Assembly: GCA_946886645.1 (NCBI GenBank)
Contig: CAMPIY010000053.1
Location: forward strand, 1-9,389
Direction: 5' to 3'
DNA length: 9,389 bases
DNA from: an uncultured Sphingomonas sp.
GTDB taxonomy: Bacteria > Pseudomonadota > Alphaproteobacteria > Sphingomonadales > Sphingomonadaceae
In this document: in pieces, positions 5,426 through 9,389 of the stretch
How positions within the stretch are numbered: the stretch's first letter is position 1
Layout of the letters: each line of letters begins with the position of its first letter
Notes under the pieces: generated by a model
What the model was told of the DNA's origin: nothing
The model's input: the letters and a program-made list of their open reading frames with translations, nothing else
The model's database searches: none
Made by a program: the position numbers and the translations under genes

Positions 5426-6593
5426 CGCTATCCTTGACGACCTGAACGCCGAACGAACGGTGGCGCCGCCGCTGGCGCTCTACGTCCATTGGCCATTCTG
5501 CGTCAGCAAATGTCCTTATTGCGACTTCAACAGCCACGTGCGGGCATCGGTCGACCATGAGGAATGGCGGAAGGCGCTGCTCAACGACCTGGCGCATGAG
5601 GCGGTGCTGCTTCCCGATCATCGGCTGACCTCCATCTTCTTCGGCGGAGGAACGCCCTCCCTGATGGAGCCCACAACGGTCGAGGCCGTAATCGCCGCCG
5701 CCCGCGAGCATTGGCCGGTTGCCGAAGATCTCGAAATCACACTCGAGGCCAATCCCAACAGCGCCGAAGCCGCCCGCTTCGCCGACCTCGCCCAGGCAGG
5801 CGTCAACCGGATCAGCCTCGGCCTGCAGAGCTTCAACGATAAAGCGCTAGCATTCCTCGGCCGCGCCCATTCGGCGGAGGAAGGTCTTCGCGCGCTGGAG
5901 GCCGCCCAGTCGGTGGTGGACCGCGTAAGCTTTGACCTGATCTACGCCCTCCCCGGCGACGACGACGCTGGCTGGTCTGCAAGCCTAGAAAGGGCGCTGT
6001 CATTGGGCACCGAGCATCTGTCGCTCTACCAGCTGACCATCGAGCCGGGCACGCGTTTCGCGACGATGGTGGCGCGGCACGAGTTCGAACCGCTCGACCC
6101 CGATATGTCGGCGACGCTGTTCGAATTGACGCAGGAGCGCACCTTGGCGGCCGGAATGCCGGCCTATGAAATCTCCAACCACGCTCGGGCGGGGGCGGAG
6201 AGCCGCCACAATCTCGCTTATTGGCGCTACCAGGATTACGCCGGCGTCGGACCCGGAGCGCATGGGCGCCGCACGGGAATGCGCACCGTTCGCTACAAGA
6301 AGCCCGAGAATTTCCTGTCGGCAATCGGCCGCAATGGCCATGGCCTGTGCGAGGAAGAAATGCTTGTTCCGGCCGAAGCCGCCAACGAGGCACTGGTCAT
6401 GGGTCTGAGGCTCGCGGAAGGCATAGCTCCAGCAGGATTAGCCGGGCGTCTGGGAGTCGAACGGCTGGTCGACGAGCACGCCGTCGACCGGTTGGCGGGT
6501 CATGGCCTCCTCCACCGCGAGGGTGACACAATTCGGACGACGGCCGCCGGCCGGCTGGTTCTGGATTCAATCCTGGCGGAGATCGCGGTCTAG
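5415..6593 (+). CDS. hemW: Radical SAM heme chaperone HemW (formerly called HemN-like coproporphyrinogen oxidase)
   Basis: HemW binds heme and a 4Fe-4S cluster and is thought to deliver heme to membrane respiratory proteins; it is often misnamed oxygen-independent coproporphyrinogen III oxidase. The 392-residue product has the radical-SAM motif C-x3-C-x2-C at Cys29, Cys33 and Cys36 followed by D-F-N-S-H. It also has G-G-G-T-P-S at 77-82 (SAM binding), L-E-A-N-P-N-S, G-V-N-R-I-S-L-G-L-Q-S-F and L-Y-Q-L-T-I-E-P-G-T. Phe instead of a fourth Cys after the cluster motif, together with H-N-L-A-Y-W at 265-270, is characteristic of HemW rather than true HemN. The last 70 residues form the usual HemN_C winged-helix-like tail. 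ATG 5415 overlaps the start region of the divergent CAP gene; GTG 5460 would give a shorter but still complete protein. The stop overlaps that of the convergent lipoprotein gene. Confidence 0.95.
   Translation: MASTAILDDLNAERTVAPPLALYVHWPFCVSKCPYCDFNSHVRASVDHEEWRKALLNDLAHEAVLLPDHRLTSIFFGGGTPSLMEPTTVEAVIAAAREHWPVAEDLEITLEANPNSAEAARFADLAQAGVNRISLGLQSFNDKALAFLGRAHSAEEGLRALEAAQSVVDRVSFDLIYALPGDDDAGWSASLERALSLGTEHLSLYQLTIEPGTRFATMVARHEFEPLDPDMSATLFELTQERTLAAGMPAYEISNHARAGAESRHNLAYWRYQDYAGVGPGAHGRRTGMRTVRYKKPENFLSAIGRNGHGLCEEEMLVPAEAANEALVMGLRLAEGIAPAGLAGRLGVERLVDEHAVDRLAGHGLLHREGDTIRTTAAGRLVLDSILAEIAV
5431..5435 (-). promoter_or_regulatory. Ribosome-binding site supporting the GTG start of the upstream CAP gene
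   Basis: On the minus strand AAGGA precedes the GTG at 5425 by five bases. This favours GTG over the in-frame ATG at 5416. The site lies inside the hemW coding sequence. Confidence 0.45.
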
Positions 6594-7729
6594 AATTTGG
6601 GCGCGGCCGGCGAAATCGTGGTCGTGCCCGCAGCCGTAACCTGCCTGACCTCCAGCAACCGATCGGCGACTCCGTCGCGCGAGAAGCGGAATGCGCCGTC
6701 CACCCCGCCGAAGCCGTCGGGATCGACCAGGCTCTTCGCCGGGAACGCCCGCCCCAGCGGCCAATTCCTGGCGCTGCGCACAGCTAGCAGCACCGCATCA
6801 TAGCCCAGGCTTGCCAGGCGATAGGGCGTCTTGCCGTAGCGCGCGCGGTAGCGCGTCACCAATCGGTTGAACTGGGTATCCGGCGCCGCTGCATACCAGG
6901 CGCCCCGCAGCGCTGTGGTCTTTCCCAAAGTCCGGTCGGTCGCCCAGAGCTCGGTCCCCAATTTCCTTGGCCCAACCTTCAGCAGCGGTGCGGCCATCGC
7001 GGCGATCCGCCCATTGTCGCCGATCAGGATCGCGTCGACATCGCCCCTGGCGTTCAGCCGGCGCGCTGCCACGCCGAGCGAAGCCTTCGATCGATCGTAG
7101 GACTGGATGACGCTGACGGCACCACCGGACTTGCGCACCGCGCCGATCAACGCCTGCGCCGCGCGCTGGCCGTAAAGGCCAGTCGGCACCAGCGCCGCGA
7201 AGCGGGCCGCCCCCTTGGAACGGGCATAGCTGACGACGCGGCTAATCGACTGGTCGGGCGTGAACCCCATGATGTAGACGCCATTGCCCGCAACGCCTTC
7301 GTCATTGGAAAATGCGATGACCGGGACGCCCGCCTTGCGAGCCACCGGCGCGGCGGCACGGACGTCTTCGGCCAGCAGCGGCCCCAGGATCAGCCGGTTG
7401 CCGTCGGCGATGGCCTGCTGCGTCGCGGCGGCGGCACCACCTGGGATGGTGCTGTCGTAAACCGTGATCTTGATGCTTTTCTCACCCGTATCGGCGAGCG
7501 CAAGCTTGGCGGCATTGGAAATGGAGGTGCCGACCGGCCCGTCCCCGCCCGTCAGCGGAACGATGACCGCAACCATATTCTGCGCGGTAACGACCGGCGG
7601 AGGCTCCACGATCGGTCCCGGGCGCACCGGTCCACGGCCCGTTTGGCAGCTTGCCAGCGTCAAAGCAGCGGCGCCGAGGCCGAGGATGAATATGCGGCGC
7701 GCTTGCGGGCGAGTGAGGTTCAATGCCAT
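6590..7729 (-). CDS. Periplasmic-binding-fold lipoprotein, LpoA-like penicillin-binding protein activator
   Basis: The 379-residue product begins with R-R-x-F-I, a hydrophobic segment and the lipobox L-A-S-C (Cys28), so it should be a lipid-anchored envelope protein; Gln at +2 fits outer-membrane sorting. A proline-rich linker follows (about residues 33-45). The rest is a type I periplasmic-binding-protein fold of the branched-chain amino acid receptor type: V-A-V-I-V-P-L-T-G with V-G-T-S-I-S-N-A-A-K-L-A, then L-I-L-G-P-L-L, P-V-I-A-F-S-N-D and S-L-G-Y-D-A-V-L-L-A. Proteins with this layout in sphingomonads are annotated as penicillin-binding protein activators because they resemble the C-terminal domain of LpoA, the outer-membrane cofactor of PBP1A. 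Supporting context: in Escherichia coli lpoA is also divergent from rsmI and close to yraN. The N-terminal TPR domain of enterobacterial LpoA is missing. The ATG at 7729 puts the signal peptide at the N-terminus and has AGAAGG seven bases upstream. A transport receptor role cannot be excluded. Confidence 0.8.
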   Translation of the reverse strand: MALNLTRPQARRIFILGLGAAALTLASCQTGRGPVRPGPIVEPPPVVTAQNMVAVIVPLTGGDGPVGTSISNAAKLALADTGEKSIKITVYDSTIPGGAAAATQQAIADGNRLILGPLLAEDVRAAAPVARKAGVPVIAFSNDEGVAGNGVYIMGFTPDQSISRVVSYARSKGAARFAALVPTGLYGQRAAQALIGAVRKSGGAVSVIQSYDRSKASLGVAARRLNARGDVDAILIGDNGRIAAMAAPLLKVGPRKLGTELWATDRTLGKTTALRGAWYAAAPDTQFNRLVTRYRARYGKTPYRLASLGYDAVLLAVRSARNWPLGRAFPAKSLVDPDGFGGVDGAFRFSRDGVADRLLEVRQVTAAGTTTISPAAPKF

Positions 7730-7736
7730 GCCCCTA

Positions 7737-7742
7737 CCTTCT
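7737..7742 (-). promoter_or_regulatory. Ribosome-binding site of the LpoA-like lipoprotein gene (AGAAGG)
   Basis: On the minus strand AGAAGG is followed by seven bases and then the ATG at 7729. It decides the start against much longer upstream readings that run through rsmI. Confidence 0.6.
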
Positions 7743-7743
7743 G

Positions 7744-8583
7744 ATGGATCAGTCTCTTCCTCCCGGTCTGTATATCGTCGCGACGCCAATCGGCAATCTT
7801 GGCGACATGACCTCACGCGCGGCGGACACACTGCGGCGCGTCGATTCCATCCTGGCCGAGGACAAGAGGGTGACGGCGAAGCTGCTCGCCCACATCGGCG
7901 CGAAGGCACCGATGACGGCCTATCACGACCATAGCGACGATGCCTTGCGGACCAGGATCGTCGGCGATTTGGTATCGAAGGCGGTGGCGTTGGTCAGCGA
8001 CGCGGGAACGCCCCTGATTTCCGACCCCGGGTACAAGTTGGTGCGAGCTGCGCGGGATGCGGGCCATGCCGTTTACACGCTGCCCGGCCCCTCGGCGGCA
8101 ATCGCGGCGCTCACGCTGTCGGGGCTGCCGACCGACCGTTTTCTCTTCCTCGGCTTCCTCTCCGCCAAGGCCAAGGCTCGAGCCGATGCAATTGCGGAGA
8201 TTGCAGCCGTGCGGGCTACGCTGGTGCTGTATGAAAGCGGTCCGCGTCTCGCCGAATGCCTCGGTGCCCTTGCGGAGGGCCTCGAAGATCGCAGCGCGGC
8301 GGTGGTCCGGGAAATCAGCAAGCTTCACGAAGAGACCGTCAGCGGGACATTGTCCGAACTGGGTGTCCGCTATGCCGACACGCCGCCCAAGGGAGAAATC
8401 GTGATCGTGGTGGGTCCCCCGCCGGAGCGCGCCGAGGCCAGTGATGATGATTTGGACGAAGCGTTGCGAGCCGCTCTCGCGACGTTAAGCCCATCCCGCG
8501 CCGCAGCCGATGTGGCCAACCGGCTCGGCGTTCCGCGCAAGCGGGCCTACGCCCGAGCACTCGATCTGGCGGGCAAGGCTTGA
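7744..8583 (+). CDS. rsmI: 16S rRNA (cytidine(1402)-2'-O)-methyltransferase RsmI
   Basis: RsmI methylates the ribose of C1402 in the decoding centre of 16S rRNA, using S-adenosylmethionine. The 279-residue product (from 7744) has the tetrapyrrole-methylase fold with the RsmI hallmarks: G-L-Y-I-V-A-T-P-I-G-N-L-G-D at 8-21, A-E-D-K-R, Y-H-D-H, V-S-D-A-G-T-P-L-I-S-D-P-G at 84-96, L-P-G-P-S-A and the R-E-I-S-K-L-H-E-E segment. The C-terminal helical domain typical of proteobacterial RsmI is present, ending in K-R-x-Y-A-R-A-L. ATG 7744 leaves the usual short N-terminus. An in-frame ATG at 7723 has a GAGG four bases upstream and would give 286 residues, overlapping the start of the divergent lipoprotein gene by seven bases. 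The TGA stop overlaps the TTG start of yraN, so the two are probably translationally coupled. Confidence 0.95.
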   Translation: MDQSLPPGLYIVATPIGNLGDMTSRAADTLRRVDSILAEDKRVTAKLLAHIGAKAPMTAYHDHSDDALRTRIVGDLVSKAVALVSDAGTPLISDPGYKLVRAARDAGHAVYTLPGPSAAIAALTLSGLPTDRFLFLGFLSAKAKARADAIAEIAAVRATLVLYESGPRLAECLGALAEGLEDRSAAVVREISKLHEETVSGTLSELGVRYADTPPKGEIVIVVGPPPERAEASDDDLDEALRAALATLSPSRAAADVANRLGVPRKRAYARALDLAGKA

Positions 8584-8930
8584 ACCGCCATGTCGCGGAA
8601 GCTCGCGGGCGGCGCGCGGAGACGATCGCCGCGTGGTGGCTGCGGCTGCGTGGCTGGCGAATCCTCGCCCAACGCGCGCGGGTTCCGGGCGGAGAGGTCG
8701 ATTTGATTGCACGGCGCGGTCGAACCGTGGCCTTCGTCGAGGTCAAGCAGCGCGGCAGCGAAGAGGCCGCCGCCATGGCGCTCGACGAATATCGCCTCCG
8801 CCGGGTGGCCGTGGCGGCGGAACGGCTGGCGCCCCGCTTTGCCCGGGAAAAGGACGACATTCGGATCGACGCGATTTTCATCGTGCCGGGCAGGCTGCCA
8901 CGCCATCTGGTCAACGTCTGGTGCGGGTGA
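8580..8930 (+). CDS. yraN: YraN family protein (UPF0102), PD-(D/E)XK nuclease-like fold
   Basis: A 116-residue member of the UPF0102/YraN family, of normal length. The family has the Holliday-junction-resolvase-like nuclease fold, but its cellular role is not established. The expected residues are present: Glu7 near the N-terminus, then G-G-E-V-D-L-I-A at 37-44 and V-A-F-V-E-V-K at 50-56, giving the E39/D41...E54-x-K56 pattern of a metal-dependent nuclease core. The start is a TTG at 8580 whose last two bases are the beginning of the rsmI TGA (TTGA overlap). There is no in-frame ATG near the N-terminus, and TTG gives the family-typical beginning, so coupling to rsmI is likely. Downstream gshB follows after 31 bases; rsmI-yraN-gshB is a common order in alphaproteobacteria. 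Confidence 0.92.
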   Translation: MNRHVAEARGRRAETIAAWWLRLRGWRILAQRARVPGGEVDLIARRGRTVAFVEVKQRGSEEAAAMALDEYRLRRVAVAAERLAPRFAREKDDIRIDAIFIVPGRLPRHLVNVWCG

Positions 8931-8950
8931 CAATCCTTCTGGCTTCAATT

Positions 8951-8956
8951 AGGCGG
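8951..8956 (+). promoter_or_regulatory. Likely ribosome-binding site of gshB (AGGCGG)
   Basis: AGGCGG sits five bases before the ATG at 8962, a moderate match. The 31 bases between yraN and gshB show no terminator, which supports co-transcription. Confidence 0.4.
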
Positions 8957-8961
8957 CGGCA

Positions 8962-9389
8962 ATGAGCCTGACCGTCGCCGTTCAGATGGACCCGCTGGAA
9001 TCGATCGGCATCGCCGGCGATTCGACCTTCGCGCTGATGTTGAAGGCGCAGGAGCGCGGCCATCGGCTGTTCCACTATCTCGCTCGCGACCTGGCCTATG
9101 AGGACGGCCGGGTCCGAACGAAAGCCAGGCCGGTCACGGTCCAGCGGGTGCAGGGCAATCACTTCACCGCGGGCGATCAGGCGACTCTCGATCTTGCGAG
9201 CGATGCCGATGTCGTCCTGATGCGACAGGATCCGCCGTTCGACATCGGTTACATCACTGCCACCTATTTGCTGGAGCGGATCGCGGGCGAGACGCTGGTG
9301 GTCAACGACCCGCGCTCGGTGCGCGATGCGCCGGAAAAGCTGTTCGTGCTCGATTATGCGCGCTTCATGCCGCCGACGATGATCAGCCG
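8962..9389 (+). CDS. gshB: Glutathione synthetase GshB, 5' part (cut by window edge)
   Basis: GshB joins gamma-glutamylcysteine and glycine with ATP to make glutathione in the cytoplasm. Only the first 142 codons are inside the window; the frame is open to the edge. They match the N-terminal substrate domain: V-A-V-Q-M-D-P-L-E-S-I and A-G-D-S-T-F-A-L-M near the start, then V-V-L-M-R-Q-D-P-P-F-D (84-94), I-T-A-T-Y-L-L-E-R-I, V-N-D-P (114-117), and A-P-E-K-L-F-V-L before the start of the ATP-grasp region. The ATG at 8962 is the first codon of the conserved alignment. It lies downstream of yraN in the same direction and is probably in the same operon. Confidence 0.95.
   Translation, partial: MSLTVAVQMDPLESIGIAGDSTFALMLKAQERGHRLFHYLARDLAYEDGRVRTKARPVTVQRVQGNHFTAGDQATLDLASDADVVLMRQDPPFDIGYITATYLLERIAGETLVVNDPRSVRDAPEKLFVLDYARFMPPTMIS

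Noticed and set aside
5833..6393. 186-codon minus-strand frame opposite hemW
   Set aside because: Arg/Pro-rich, without motifs; hemW is fully conserved across this span.
6585..6615. Possible terminator hairpin from GC-rich bases after hemW
   Set aside because: The short palindromes (CTAG, GGCCGGC-like) make no stable stem followed by a T run on either strand.
7730..7909. 60-residue N-terminal extension of the LpoA-like lipoprotein
   Set aside because: It would bury the lipoprotein signal peptide, lies antisense to conserved RsmI motifs, and the ATG at 7729 has its own ribosome site.

Overview
The window is a compact, GC-rich, chromosome-like stretch of an alphaproteobacterium, most probably a sphingomonad (Sphingomonadales). 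I base this on recognisable protein families, alphaproteobacterial gene order (grpE-hrcA facing away from rph, rph-rdgB, and rsmI-yraN-gshB) and family-typical wording of the proteins. No database search was possible, so the taxon is an inference. I see no tRNA, rRNA, CRISPR, insertion sequence, phage gene or integration site.

Layout, left to right. A secreted-looking sarcosine-oxidase-type flavoprotein (+) meets the heat-shock pair hrcA-grpE (-) tail to tail. Divergent from hrcA are rph and rdgB (+): tRNA 3' trimming and nucleotide-pool cleansing. Next come two tandem genes (-) for small secreted CAP/PR-1-domain proteins that are clearly paralogues. hemW (+, heme chaperone / radical-SAM family) begins on top of the start of the second CAP gene. 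A periplasmic-binding-fold lipoprotein of the LpoA-like penicillin-binding-protein activator type (-) lies tail to tail with hemW and head to head with rsmI (+). rsmI, yraN and the beginning of gshB then run off the right edge as one likely operon.

How the genes work together: most are housekeeping genes for stress response, RNA and ribosome maturation, nucleotide hygiene, heme handling, cell-wall control and glutathione synthesis. They form neighbouring transcription units rather than one pathway. The accessory-looking parts are the flavoprotein at the left edge and the CAP pair set between rdgB and hemW. Strand alternates repeatedly with almost no intergenic DNA. All three convergent junctions overlap at their stop codons, and two of the three divergent junctions have overlapping or nearly touching starts. 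No stretch over 300 bases lacks a gene; the largest gap, hrcA to rph, is about 80 bases.

The most anomalous point is the rph-rdgB junction. rph has no stop codon at its expected C-terminus and runs on out of frame into rdgB, while the rdgB frame has no ATG, GTG or TTG start before its conserved N-terminal motifs. This is either an indel (assembly error or mutation) or unusual expression. I found no convincing new defence or mobile system in this window.
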